Positions 18,386 through 27,294 of a stretch of DNA of 51,248 bases are shown here, piece after piece (position 1 is the stretch's first letter; each line of letters starts with the position of its first letter). Position numbers and translations under genes: made by a program. The stretch lies in NCBI GenBank assembly GCA_002375695.1, contig DFMO01000005.1:1-51248 (forward strand), written 5' to 3'. Origin of the DNA: Flavobacteriaceae bacterium UBA3591 (GTDB lineage: Bacteria; Bacteroidota; Bacteroidia; Flavobacteriales; Flavobacteriaceae). The notes under the pieces were generated by a model. That model saw only the letters and a program-made list of their open reading frames with translations. It did no database searches and was not told where the DNA came from.

Positions 18386-19645
18386 ATGTTAATTTATCTT
18401 CGAGTTTTAAAAGAGAGCTTTAATTTTGCGTTGAGTGCGCTTCGCAATAATAAGTTACGCACATTTTTATCCCTTGTGGGTGTAACTATTGGAATTTTTT
18501 CAATAATTGCGGTTTTAGCTGCGGTAGACTCGCTTAAACGTGAAATTGAAGGCAGTATTAGTGGCTTAGATAATACCACAATTTTTTTAGGAAAATACTC
18601 CTTTGGACCTACCGAAGTGCCGCGGTGGAAACGACAACAATTTCCCGATGCAACTTATGAAGAGTATCAATATATTAAAAAATCGGTACCCAATCTATTG
18701 GCCGCATCGTATACATTAAACGTTGCAAACGAAACTTTAAAAAGCGATGATAAATCTGTAGAAAATGTTGCCATTGGTGCGGTTACAGATGAGTATTACG
18801 ACATTGAAGCACTTAAACTAGCCGAAGGTAGGTTTTTTAATGCGGCCGAATCTAATAGCGGGTCGCCAGTAATTGTTTTGGGCGATGAAATAGCAAAAAA
18901 CTTATTCGGTTCGCCACAAGTTGCTATTGGTAAAAAATTGCGATTGTACGGTAGAAAATTTACTGTAATTGGCGTTCTTCAAAAAGAAGGGAGTAATATT
19001 TTTGGCGGAAATAGTAAAGATACTTCGGTCTATGTTCCCGTTAATATGGTGCGTAGAATTTATGGCGATTCTAATTCAAATACATTTCCGTTTATAATCA
19101 TTAAACCCGAACCGGGAATAGATCAAGCCGAGTTTATTGCAAATTTAACCCAAAAAATGCGTCTAATTAGAGGGTTAAAACCCGAAGAAATAGACACGTT
19201 TTTCACCAATCAACTGCAAGGATTTGCCGATGTAATTGACCAAATTACAGGCTCAATGAATATTATTGGTCTAGTAATTAGTGGGTTTTCATTGCTTGTG
19301 GGCGGTTTTGGAATTGCTAATATTATGTTTGTAAGTGTAAAAGAACGAACCAATTTAATTGGAATTCAAAAATCATTGGGTGCAAAAAATAAATTTATTC
19401 TCTTTCAATTTTTATTTGAAGCTGTAATCCTAGCGGTAATTGGTGGTTTAATTGGGTTGTTTTTAGTGTTTATTGTTTCGGTAATTGCATCACAATTTAC
19501 AGGCGATTTTGAGTTTGTACTTTCTCCTTGGAATATGTTTTTAGGAACTGCAATCTCGGCAGTCATTGGTTTAATTGCAGGAATTATTCCGGCTATGTCG
19601 GCTTCAAAATTAGATCCTGTAGAAGCTATTAGAACGGGGATGTAA
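18386..19645 (+). CDS. MacB/FtsX-type ABC transporter permease
   Basis: The 419-residue inner membrane protein has one N-terminal span (about residues 20-45, preceded by ALRNNKLRTFLSLVGVTIGI), a MacB_PCD periplasmic domain (about 48-270), and three C-terminal spans in an FtsX-type domain. The latter contains FGIANIMFVSVKERTNLIGIQKSLGAK and ends IPAMSASKLDPVEAIRTGM, which is highly typical. Such permeases are mechanotransmission proteins that pair with a LolD/MacB-like ATPase and often a membrane-fusion partner. No ATPase is adjacent, so its partner must be elsewhere. It is divergent from purH, and its substrate is unknown. Confidence 0.92.
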   Translation: MLIYLRVLKESFNFALSALRNNKLRTFLSLVGVTIGIFSIIAVLAAVDSLKREIEGSISGLDNTTIFLGKYSFGPTEVPRWKRQQFPDATYEEYQYIKKSVPNLLAASYTLNVANETLKSDDKSVENVAIGAVTDEYYDIEALKLAEGRFFNAAESNSGSPVIVLGDEIAKNLFGSPQVAIGKKLRLYGRKFTVIGVLQKEGSNIFGGNSKDTSVYVPVNMVRRIYGDSNSNTFPFIIIKPEPGIDQAEFIANLTQKMRLIRGLKPEEIDTFFTNQLQGFADVIDQITGSMNIIGLVISGFSLLVGGFGIANIMFVSVKERTNLIGIQKSLGAKNKFILFQFLFEAVILAVIGGLIGLFLVFIVSVIASQFTGDFEFVLSPWNMFLGTAISAVIGLIAGIIPAMSASKLDPVEAIRTGM

Positions 19646-19696
19646 GTTATAAAAATCGAAGAAATCCTTCTTTTTTAATAGGAAATATTCGAGCTT

Positions 19697-20152
19697 TTAT
19701 AATATTTCCGCAACCTCAAGATTTACCCACTCCAAAAATTTCACGTCGGCCTCCGAAAACGGATCGGCAACGTGAGAGTCTATATCTATTTGCCCAATAT
19801 TTTTACCATTTTTAAATAACGGAATAACAATTTCCGATTTTACCGTAATACTGCAGGCAATATAATTGTCTTGAGCTTTTACATCGGGTACAACAAAATT
19901 TTCGTTACTTACTGCAACCTGCCCGCAAATACCTTTGCCAAATGGAATTACCGTGTGGTCTGTGGGTTCTCCAGCAAAAGCTTTTAAATGTAGTGTTTGA
20001 GCATCGTGATTTGCAAAATAAAAACCTACCCAATCATAATAATCTATGTTGTTTTGTAGGGTTTCGCAAACTTGGGTTAAACGGTTATCAACACTTGTGT
20101 TTTGGTTAGATAGTATATTTTTTATTTCGGGTTTTAGGTTTGAAAAAGACAT
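19697..20152 (-). CDS. GAF-domain protein, free methionine-(R)-sulfoxide reductase-like
   Basis: The 151-residue single GAF domain resembles fRMsr (MsrC/YebR), which reduces free methionine-R-sulfoxide. Family elements are DWVGFYF, GKGICGQVA, DNYIACSITVKSEIVIPL and GQIDIDS. Two of the three family cysteines are present: Cys76 (in GKGICG) and Cys100 (in YIACS). The third, about ten residues before GKGICG in E. coli, is replaced in the EPTDHT segment. Activity is plausible because these two are the central pair, but it is not proven. It is divergent from the XrtF genes. Confidence 0.82.
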   Translation of the reverse strand: MSFSNLKPEIKNILSNQNTSVDNRLTQVCETLQNNIDYYDWVGFYFANHDAQTLHLKAFAGEPTDHTVIPFGKGICGQVAVSNENFVVPDVKAQDNYIACSITVKSEIVIPLFKNGKNIGQIDIDSHVADPFSEADVKFLEWVNLEVAEIL

Positions 20153-20178
20153 AATGAATTAATTCTAAAATTACGCGA

Positions 20179-20211
20179 CAAAAGTATTTTAAAAGGTTTA
20201 GAATCTTCAAA
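20179..20211 (-). promoter_or_regulatory. Candidate promoter of the GAF gene
   Basis: On the minus strand TTTG (complement of 20208-20211) is followed after 21 bp by TACTTTTG (20179-20186), 26 nt before the start at 20152. It fits the Bacteroidota consensus with a slightly long spacer. Confidence 0.5.
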
Positions 20212-20222
20212 AACAATTACTG

Positions 20223-20230
20223 TATTTTTG
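20223..20230 (+). promoter_or_regulatory. Candidate -7 element for the XrtF gene
   Basis: TATTTTTG matches TAnnTTTG and lies 78 nt upstream of the XrtF start. The -33 box is weak (TTTA at 20197-20200, 22 bp away). Confidence 0.35.
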
Positions 20231-20308
20231 TTAAAACCTTAGTTGCGTTGCTTGTATTTTTTAAATTGCTCTATCGCTTATAATGTATGAGTAGAATATT
20301 TACTTTTC

Positions 20309-20854
20309 TTGAAAGAACTTTTTGCAAAATATAAAATAGTAGTTCGGTTTCTCTTCCTCTTTTTAGGAACCTATTTTGTATTGAGTTTATTGTATGCGCA
20401 GTATCTTAAATTCATAACTGCCAGTAATTTTGTTGTAGACCACATTACACAGTTAGTAGCACAGCAAGCCCTGTTTTTATTGGATATTTTAGGGTATAAT
20501 GCAACCTTACAACCAAATATTTCTCATCAAACTCTTTCTCTAACGCTTAACGGAAGTTACAGCGTAAGTATAGTTGAAGGGTGTAATTCTATTAGTGTCA
20601 TTATTTTATTTACTGCCTTTGTTGTAGCCTTTGCCGAAGGTTTTAAGAAAACGATGCTATTTATCCTTTTTGGCGTAGTTGTAATTTATGTGATTAATCT
20701 ATTGCGAATTGTTTTGTTAACCGTTGCATTGTACAAATTTTCCAACTACTCCGAAGTACTTCATACTGTTGTTTTTCCGGGTATAATTTATAGTATTGTC
20801 TTTCTGCTTTGGATGGGGTGGGTGCGCATGTTAAAAATAGATTCTGCCGAATGA
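20309..20854 (+). CDS. xrtF: Exosortase family protein XrtF
   Basis: The 181-residue membrane protein has several spans and the exosortase catalytic triad: Cys92 in VEGCNSIS, Arg133 in NLLRIVLL and His152 in EVLHTVVFP. Exosortases are membrane cysteine transpeptidase/proteases thought to cut C-terminal sorting signals of exported proteins. XrtF is the short flavobacterial type. The start is TTG, chosen because nearby ATGs are out of frame or run into stops and MKELFAKYK matches typical XrtF starts. The stop overlaps the next gene's start (ATGA). No obvious substrate with a C-terminal sorting helix is encoded nearby. Confidence 0.9.
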   Translation: MKELFAKYKIVVRFLFLFLGTYFVLSLLYAQYLKFITASNFVVDHITQLVAQQALFLLDILGYNATLQPNISHQTLSLTLNGSYSVSIVEGCNSISVIILFTAFVVAFAEGFKKTMLFILFGVVVIYVINLLRIVLLTVALYKFSNYSEVLHTVVFPGIIYSIVFLLWMGWVRMLKIDSAE

Positions 20855-21285
20855 AAAAAATAGGAAACATACTTGCTATGGTTTTGCTTTCGACGCTTTT
20901 AGTGTTAATTCGAGTTTATGAAAACACCTTGTTTTACGATCCATTTTTACAGTTTTTTGAAATGGATTACAAAGTTTTGCCGCTGCCCGAGGTAGATATT
21001 TTTGCGCTACAAACCGGCGTTGCACTTCGGTTTTTGTTAAATACAATAATTTCGTTGGCAATAATTTGGTTGGTTTTTAAAAGTATGGAATTTATAAAAT
21101 TATCGCTGCTTCTTTATGGGGTACTTTTTGCAGTGTTTTTTACTGCTTTCAGCTTTATAATTTTTACTTCTTCAGAGAGCAATGGGCACTTCGCGTTATT
21201 TTATGTAAGGCGGTTTTTAATTCAACCTTTATTCTTGTTAATTTTACTACCTGCCTTTTATTTTCAGAAATTTAAAACACGGTAA
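20851..21285 (+). CDS. Exosortase F system-associated membrane protein
   Basis: The 144-residue protein begins MKKIGNILAMVLLS and has about four membrane spans. A loop has the family residues RVYENTLFYDPFLQFF and LPLPEVDIFAL. It matches the small protein always found next to XrtF in flavobacteria. ATG at 20851 overlaps the XrtF stop by 4 nt and is preferred over an in-frame ATG at 20809, which would place 14 extra residues inside XrtF. Its molecular role is unknown; conserved pairing suggests it supports XrtF or its substrate. Confidence 0.88.
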   Translation: MKKIGNILAMVLLSTLLVLIRVYENTLFYDPFLQFFEMDYKVLPLPEVDIFALQTGVALRFLLNTIISLAIIWLVFKSMEFIKLSLLLYGVLFAVFFTAFSFIIFTSSESNGHFALFYVRRFLIQPLFLLILLPAFYFQKFKTR

Positions 21286-21322
21286 AAAATTAGTACATTT
21301 GCCTCTTCTTAAAAGAAATATT

Positions 21323-21865
21323 ATGAAAAAAGCAACCTTTTTATCTCTCGCTATTGTGGCAATTACAGCGTTTTCGTGCAAAGAGAATTCTAAACAAGCT
21401 GAACCCGAAGTTGTTACTGTTGAAACTACAAAAGCAAAAACTTATGAACTTGCCAATGCCAATGTAGAATTTAACAGTCCAGAGGTTGAAAAAGCTTTTA
21501 ATCAATATCTTGAAGTAGAAGCTGCGCTTGTAAATACAAATGCCAAAAATACAGCCCAAGCAGCTACAAATTTGGAGGCTACTTTAAAAGCCATGAATGC
21601 CGAAGAAGCTACAGTTACTGCGGTATCGAGTATTGCAAATTCTGAAGATATAAACATACAGCGCCAACACTTTGAAACGCTTAGCGCTGCTATTGAAACT
21701 ATGGTGTCGGGGGCATTAGAGTCGGGTACGCTTTACAAACAATACTGTCCAATGGCGTTTAACAACAAAGGCGCCTCGTGGATAAGTGCGAGTAAAGACA
21801 TTTTAAACCCGTATTTTGGTGATAAAATGCTTAAATGTGGTCGCGTAGAAGCTGAAATAAAATAA
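21323..21865 (+). CDS. DUF3347 lipoprotein, copper-associated
   Basis: The 180-residue protein starts at ATG 21323 (MKKATFLSL); an upstream in-frame ATG at 21299 would break the signal peptide. The lipobox is TAFSC (Cys19). The DUF3347 domain covers about residues 45-175 and ends with the family block LYKQYCPMAF, then NNKGASWIS, NPYFGDKMLKCG. The Cys-Pro-Met and Met/Cys pattern suggests copper or silver binding in the periplasm. DUF3347 often accompanies CusB-like and other copper genes. It begins a plus-strand run of copper genes and is closed by its own hairpin. Confidence 0.88.
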   Translation: MKKATFLSLAIVAITAFSCKENSKQAEPEVVTVETTKAKTYELANANVEFNSPEVEKAFNQYLEVEAALVNTNAKNTAQAATNLEATLKAMNAEEATVTAVSSIANSEDINIQRQHFETLSAAIETMVSGALESGTLYKQYCPMAFNNKGASWISASKDILNPYFGDKMLKCGRVEAEIK

Positions 21866-21867
21866 CC

Positions 21868-21901
21868 AAAAAAGTCTGCTGGTTTTTAAGCAGACTTTTT
21901 T
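21868..21901 (+). terminator. Terminator after the DUF3347 gene
   Basis: A stem of about 13 bp (AAAAAAGTCTGCT / AGCAGACTTTTTT) is followed by a T run immediately after the stop at 21865. The next gene begins only 17 nt later, so downstream genes probably use another promoter or read-through. TACTTTTG at 21904-21911 is a -7-like box. Confidence 0.8.
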
Positions 21902-21917
21902 TGTACTTTTGTAACTA

Positions 21918-22334
21918 ATGAAAAAAATAATTTCCATATTTCTTTCTGTTTTAATGCTGCTTAGCACGTCTGGGATGGCGTATGCGCAACATTTTTGCAG
22001 TGGTATGGAAATAATGTCTAAAATTACTTTAGGCGAAAAACAACTATCCTGTGGCATGGATGATGCTGTTGAAGATAGTTGCGATTACTCTTCAAATTCT
22101 CATGAAGAAAGTGACTGTTGTGAAGACAACATTACTAAAATTTTAATTGACGAAAACTTTGCAAAAGCTTCTTCAGATCTTGAGTTAGATAAGACTTTTG
22201 TAGCTGCTTTTATTTCGGTATTTGTATTAAACGAAGTTGAAATATCTTCGGTTGAAAACAGTACCTTTTCAAATTATTTTCCGCCTCCGCTCGAACAGGA
22301 TTTAACTATTCTGTACGAGACCTTCCTAATCTGA
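21918..22334 (+). CDS. HYC_CC_PP family exported protein
   Basis: The 138-residue protein has a signal peptide (about 1-23, ending AYA) and then the motifs that name the family: H25-F-C27 just after cleavage, a CC pair at Cys67-Cys68, and a proline run at 122-124 in YFPPPLEQD. Additional cysteines are at 45 and 55. The His/Cys/Met-rich mature protein suggests copper binding in the periplasm. In flavobacteria this family is usually found beside CopA and a TonB receptor, as here. No biochemical role is established. Confidence 0.88.
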   Translation: MKKIISIFLSVLMLLSTSGMAYAQHFCSGMEIMSKITLGEKQLSCGMDDAVEDSCDYSSNSHEESDCCEDNITKILIDENFAKASSDLELDKTFVAAFISVFVLNEVEISSVENSTFSNYFPPPLEQDLTILYETFLI

Positions 22335-22444
22335 TTTTTTATCAATTTCTTATGTAATACACTTAATATTGAGTGTAGTTTTTGTTGTGTCGTAAATTTT
22401 CAGCACACATTTTTTAAGAAAAAGATTTAAAAAATTAGATTAGA

Positions 22445-24955
22445 ATGACACATACTTATAAAATTTATGGAATGACCTGCAATGGTTGTCGAGGGCACGT
22501 AGAACAAACTCTCAATAACGTTGAAGGTGTACAAAAAGCATCGGTGAACCTTGACAAAGCCGAAGCCACAATAACAATGCAGCACCATATTCCTCTAAAC
22601 GTTTTTGAAAAAGCTTTGGAAGAAGATGGAGGTAGTTACAGTATTGCACTGCCCGACGATGCTAATGCCGAAAAAGATCATTTAAAGAAAAAAGAAGAGA
22701 AAAAGGCAAACCAGAGTACTACGGGAACTTTTTACTGCCCAATGCACTGCGAAGGCGAAAAAACCTACGATAAGCCTGGCGATTGTCCTGTTTGCGGCAT
22801 GGATTTGGTTGAAGAAGTTAATACTATAATTAATACAGTAACAGAATATACCTGCCCAATGCATCCCGAGGTAATTAAAGATGAGCCCGGTGATTGTCCA
22901 ATTTGTGGGATGGATTTAGTTCCAAAAGAAGTGGATGAAACTGCCGAAAGCAAAAGTTATAAGCTGTTGCTGAAAAAGTTTTGGATTGCAGTAGCGTTTA
23001 CGTTCCCAATTTTTATTATCGCCATGTCCGAGATGATTCCAAACAATCCGTTGTACAATTGGTTGCCAATGCAAACTTGGAATTGGACACAATTTGTTCT
23101 TTCAATTCCAGTAGTGTTTTACGCTACTTGGATGTTTTTTGAACGCGCCTATCGGTCAATAAAAACTTGGAATCTCAATATGTTTACCCTTATTGGGATT
23201 GGCGCTGGGGTTGCTTGGTTGTTTAGCGTTTTTGGAATGTTATTTCCAGATTTTTTCCCAAGCCAATTTAAAACCGATTCGGGTACCGTACACGTTTATT
23301 TTGAAGCTGCAACGGTAATTTTAACTTTGGTTTTAATGGGTCAAGTTTTGGAGGCCCGGGCACATAAAAAAACGAATTCGGCAGTAAAAGAATTGTTGAA
23401 ATTAGCGCCCAATAAAGCCGTGCGAATTGTAAATGGCGAAGAAGAAACTATTGCTATCGATAAAATAGAAGTAGGCGATAAATTACGTGTAAAACCCGGT
23501 GAAAAAATACCCGTTGACGGGAGTATAGTTGAAGGTGAAAGTGCAATAGACGAATCTATGATTAGTGGGGAGCCTGTGCCTGTAACCAAGACGGTTTCAG
23601 ATAAGGTAAGTGCGGGAACTATAAATGGCAACCAAACCTTTATTATGAAAGCCGAAAAGGTTGGAAGCGATACACTTTTATCGCAAATTATAGAAATGGT
23701 GAATAAAGCGAGCCGAAGTAGAGCGCCTATTCAAAAATTAGCCGATAAAATTTCTGGTTGGTTTGTGCCAATAGTGGTAATTATAGCAATAATTACATTT
23801 ATAATCTGGGCTATTTTTGGACCACAACCACAGTATGTTTACGCGCTGGTTAACGCGATTGCAGTTTTAATTATCGCTTGTCCTTGTGCTTTGGGTCTTG
23901 CCACCCCTATGTCTGTAATGGTTGGTGTAGGAAAAGGAGCTCAAAACGGAGTGTTGATTAAAGATGCCGAATCTTTGGAATCCCTTAATTCTATCGATGT
24001 GCTAATTGTAGATAAAACAGGTACAATTACAGAAGGAAAACCATCTGTAGAAAAACTTGGTGGATCAACAGAAATTTCGGAAGAAAAAGTGCTCGAGTAT
24101 ATTGTTTCTATAAACAAAAATAGTGAACATCCTTTGGCCGATGCAACGGTTAAGTTTGGAAAAGAAAGAAAAGTTGAAGCCTTGCAAACTACAAATTTTC
24201 AATCGGTAACTGGCAAAGGCGTTACGGGCATCATTGATGGAAAAGAAGTAGCCTTAGGGAACGAAAAATTGATGGATGCAGTAGGAGCTACGCTTTCCGA
24301 AGAATTAAAAAAAGAGATTTTACAAGAACAACAAAATGGTAAAACCGTGCCTATGCTTTCGGTAAATAGAAAGGTGGTTGGTTATGTAGTAATTGCCGAT
24401 AAAATTAAAGCGTCGAGTAAAAACGCTATTAGTGAACTTCAAAAAATGGGGGTTCAAGTAATGATGCTTACGGGTGATAATTACGATACGGCCAAAGCTG
24501 TGGCAGACCATTTAAACCTTACCGACTTTAAAGCCGAAATGCTTCCGGAGGACAAGTTAAAGATTGTAGAAAAATTACAAAATCAAGACAAAAAGGTTGC
24601 CATGGCGGGCGACGGTATAAACGATGCTCCAGCATTGGCAAAGAGTGATGTGGGCATTGCGATGGGTACCGGAACCGATGTCGCTATTGAAAGCGCAGGC
24701 GTAACTTTAGTGAAGGGCGATTTACAAGGAATTGTAAAAGCGTTTCATTTAAGTGAAAAAGTGATGCGCAATATTAAGCAAAACTTGTTTTTCGCTTTAA
24801 TTTATAACACGCTTGGCGTGCCTATTGCAGCAGGCGTTCTTTTCCCGTTTTTTGGCCTGTTATTATCACCTATGATTGCCGCTCTTGCTATGAGTTTTAG
24901 CTCGGTATCTGTAATTGCAAACGCGCTTAGATTACGCGCAACTAAATTGAATTAA
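22445..24955 (+). CDS. copA: Copper-translocating P1B-type ATPase (CopA-like)
   Basis: The 836-residue inner membrane pump has an unusually rich N terminus. An HMA domain (GMTCNGC, Cys12 and Cys15) is followed by a Lys/Glu-rich linker and two tandem heavy-metal-binding modules at about 97-122 and 136-160, each of the form CPMH...PGDCP(V/I)CGMDL. Then come eight membrane spans, with the Cu-binding CPC at 479-481, the phosphorylated Asp523 in DKTGT, the TGE-type SGEP motif and MAGDGINDAPALA. CPC plus these modules indicates Cu(I)/Ag(I) export from the cytosol. It ends 2 nt before the TonB receptor gene, so the two are coupled. Confidence 0.96.
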   Translation: MTHTYKIYGMTCNGCRGHVEQTLNNVEGVQKASVNLDKAEATITMQHHIPLNVFEKALEEDGGSYSIALPDDANAEKDHLKKKEEKKANQSTTGTFYCPMHCEGEKTYDKPGDCPVCGMDLVEEVNTIINTVTEYTCPMHPEVIKDEPGDCPICGMDLVPKEVDETAESKSYKLLLKKFWIAVAFTFPIFIIAMSEMIPNNPLYNWLPMQTWNWTQFVLSIPVVFYATWMFFERAYRSIKTWNLNMFTLIGIGAGVAWLFSVFGMLFPDFFPSQFKTDSGTVHVYFEAATVILTLVLMGQVLEARAHKKTNSAVKELLKLAPNKAVRIVNGEEETIAIDKIEVGDKLRVKPGEKIPVDGSIVEGESAIDESMISGEPVPVTKTVSDKVSAGTINGNQTFIMKAEKVGSDTLLSQIIEMVNKASRSRAPIQKLADKISGWFVPIVVIIAIITFIIWAIFGPQPQYVYALVNAIAVLIIACPCALGLATPMSVMVGVGKGAQNGVLIKDAESLESLNSIDVLIVDKTGTITEGKPSVEKLGGSTEISEEKVLEYIVSINKNSEHPLADATVKFGKERKVEALQTTNFQSVTGKGVTGIIDGKEVALGNEKLMDAVGATLSEELKKEILQEQQNGKTVPMLSVNRKVVGYVVIADKIKASSKNAISELQKMGVQVMMLTGDNYDTAKAVADHLNLTDFKAEMLPEDKLKIVEKLQNQDKKVAMAGDGINDAPALAKSDVGIAMGTGTDVAIESAGVTLVKGDLQGIVKAFHLSEKVMRNIKQNLFFALIYNTLGVPIAAGVLFPFFGLLLSPMIAALAMSFSSVSVIANALRLRATKLN

Positions 24956-24957
24956 AA

Positions 24958-27195
24958 ATGAAAAAGATTCTATTTATATTATTATTTACAGTTTCGGTAT
25001 TTGGTTTTTCACAAGAAAAATTAACAGGAATTATCACAGAAATCGTAGACGATAAAGAAGTTCCCCTTGGTGGTGCAAATGTATTTTGGTTAGACACTTC
25101 AATTGGAGCTGTTACCGACTTTGACGGTAATTTTGAAATTGATTACAGCCCAGACTATAAAAAACTTGTTGTAAGTTATGTTGGGTATAAAACAGATACA
25201 CTTACCGTAAATTCGGCAAAACATATTAAACACAGTTTGGTGTCTACGGCAAACTTAGATGAGGTTACCGTTACGGCACGACAAAAAGCTACTGCGCGGT
25301 CATTTATTGAGCCTGCAAATGTTTTAAACGTTAGTAGTGAAGAACTTTTAAAAGCAGCTTGCTGTAATCTTGCCGAAAGTTTTGAAACAAACCCTTCTAT
25401 TGATGTAAATTTTGCCGATGCTATTTCGGGTACACGACAAATTAAGATGCTTGGGTTAACCAGTCCGTATATTTTAATTACTACTGAAAATATACCAAGT
25501 ATTCGCGGTGCTTCGCAGGCTTATGGCTTAAGTTTTACCCCGGGAACTTGGGTGGAGAGTATTCAAATTACAAAAGGTGCTGGTAGTGTTACCAATGGGT
25601 TTGAAAGTATTGCGGGCCAAATTAATGCCGAATTGCAAAAACCATCTATGGACGACAAGCTTTTTGTAAATGCGTATGGAGCAGGTAATGGCCGTTTAGA
25701 ACTTAATACACACCTAAATACAAAAGTGGGTGAAAAGTGGAATACCGGATTGTATATTCACGGAAATATGCGCGAGACCGAATTTGATAAAAACGACGAT
25801 TCATTTCTCGATGCTCCATTGATGAAACAAGTAAACGTAATGAATCGTTGGCAGTATACCGATACTGAAAGAGGGTACGTTGGTTTTTTTAATATTCGAT
25901 ATTTAAACGATGAAAAACAAACTGGACAAGTAAACTTTGATAAAGAAATTGACCGCGGAACCACAAATGCCTGGGGGAGCCAGATTAATACCGAGCGTTT
26001 TGATGTTTCATCCAAATTTGGTTTTGTGAATCCAGACCTCCCTTGGCGCACCGGCGGAATACAATTAGCTTATAGTCATCATAATCAAGAGTCATATTTT
26101 GGGCTAAACGATTATGATATTACGCACAATAGTTTGTATGCAAACTTTCAGTATAACTCAATTATAGGTGATTCTCGACACAAAATTAAGATGGGTGTAA
26201 GTGCTGCTTATGACAGTTATAAAGAATTGGTAATAACTCAAGATTTTAACCGAATTGAAAATTCGGGGGGTGCATTTGTTGAATATAATTTTGATAATCT
26301 GGGTAATCTAAACTTTACGGCAGGACTTAGAGGTGATATTCACAATAGATTAGGTGCATTTATAACGCCTCGTTTTCACTTGCGATATACGCCTTGGGAG
26401 CGTTCAGCGTTTAGAGTTTCTGCAGGAAGAGGTAAGCGTAGCGCAAACATCTTTGCCGAAAATCAACAGTTTTTTGCTTCGTCTAGAGAATTTAATATTC
26501 TAAATAACGACGGTAAAATTTACGGATTAGACCCCGAAATTGCTTGGAATTACGGTGTATCTTATATGCAAGGCTTTAATTTGTTTGGTCGTGGAGGCGA
26601 TATTACGGTCGATTTTTACCGAACAGATTTTGAAAACCAAATTGTAGTAGACAGAGAAACGCCTAACGAAATTAATTTCTATAATTTGGAAGGCGAAAGC
26701 TTTTCAAATAACTATCAAGTAGAATTAAACTACAACCCTTTTCAACGATTTGATATGCGTTTGGCCTATAAATACTACGATGTTGAAACAACCTATTTAA
26801 GCGGTAAAAAGCAAAATGCACTTACTCCAAATCATCGATTTTTTGTCAATACTGCGTATGAAACGTTTCCTACTGCAAAAGGCGGTCATTGGAAATTTGA
26901 TGCAACCTACAATTATTTGGGCGAACAGCGATTTGCCGGTACTAAAAGTTACTTAAATACGATTGGGTTATCTGAGTTTTCACCTTCGGTTTCTACCTTA
27001 AATGCACAAGTAACAAAGGTGTTTTCATCTAATTTTGAAATTTATGTAGGAGGCGAAAATATTACAAATGTTAAACAAGACAATCCTATTGTGGGGAGTG
27101 ATAATCCTTTTGGGTCAAATTTTGATACTACCTACGTGTATGGACCAATTTTTGGTAGTTCGTATTACGCAGGTATACGCTATCGATTAAATTAA
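24958..27195 (+). CDS. TonB-dependent receptor, copper-cluster associated
   Basis: The 745-residue outer membrane protein has a signal peptide (1-18), a carboxypeptidase-like regulatory beta-sandwich (about 22-90), a plug domain (about 115-225, with SPYILITTENIPSIRG and GAGSVTNGFESIAGQI) and a 22-strand barrel ending YYAGIRYRLN. The early plug carries KAACCNLAESFETNPS, a Cys-Cys pair typical of receptors placed next to copper ATPases. It starts 2 nt after copA. Import of a copper chelate, or export of copper with cluster partners, is inferred from context only. Confidence 0.92.
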   Translation: MKKILFILLFTVSVFGFSQEKLTGIITEIVDDKEVPLGGANVFWLDTSIGAVTDFDGNFEIDYSPDYKKLVVSYVGYKTDTLTVNSAKHIKHSLVSTANLDEVTVTARQKATARSFIEPANVLNVSSEELLKAACCNLAESFETNPSIDVNFADAISGTRQIKMLGLTSPYILITTENIPSIRGASQAYGLSFTPGTWVESIQITKGAGSVTNGFESIAGQINAELQKPSMDDKLFVNAYGAGNGRLELNTHLNTKVGEKWNTGLYIHGNMRETEFDKNDDSFLDAPLMKQVNVMNRWQYTDTERGYVGFFNIRYLNDEKQTGQVNFDKEIDRGTTNAWGSQINTERFDVSSKFGFVNPDLPWRTGGIQLAYSHHNQESYFGLNDYDITHNSLYANFQYNSIIGDSRHKIKMGVSAAYDSYKELVITQDFNRIENSGGAFVEYNFDNLGNLNFTAGLRGDIHNRLGAFITPRFHLRYTPWERSAFRVSAGRGKRSANIFAENQQFFASSREFNILNNDGKIYGLDPEIAWNYGVSYMQGFNLFGRGGDITVDFYRTDFENQIVVDRETPNEINFYNLEGESFSNNYQVELNYNPFQRFDMRLAYKYYDVETTYLSGKKQNALTPNHRFFVNTAYETFPTAKGGHWKFDATYNYLGEQRFAGTKSYLNTIGLSEFSPSVSTLNAQVTKVFSSNFEIYVGGENITNVKQDNPIVGSDNPFGSNFDTTYVYGPIFGSSYYAGIRYRLN

Positions 27196-27294
27196 AAAGC
27201 ATATTTCAATTTATACCTTAATATATAGGTGTGATAATTTGAAATATTATATAAATATTTTAAACTGAAATTTTAACCATAGAAATAACTAAAT

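Noticed and set aside
20809..20850. Longer start for the XrtF-associated protein
   Set aside because: The extra 14 residues lie within the end of XrtF and carry no membrane or signal pattern; ATG at 20851 gives the typical start and a 4-nt overlap.
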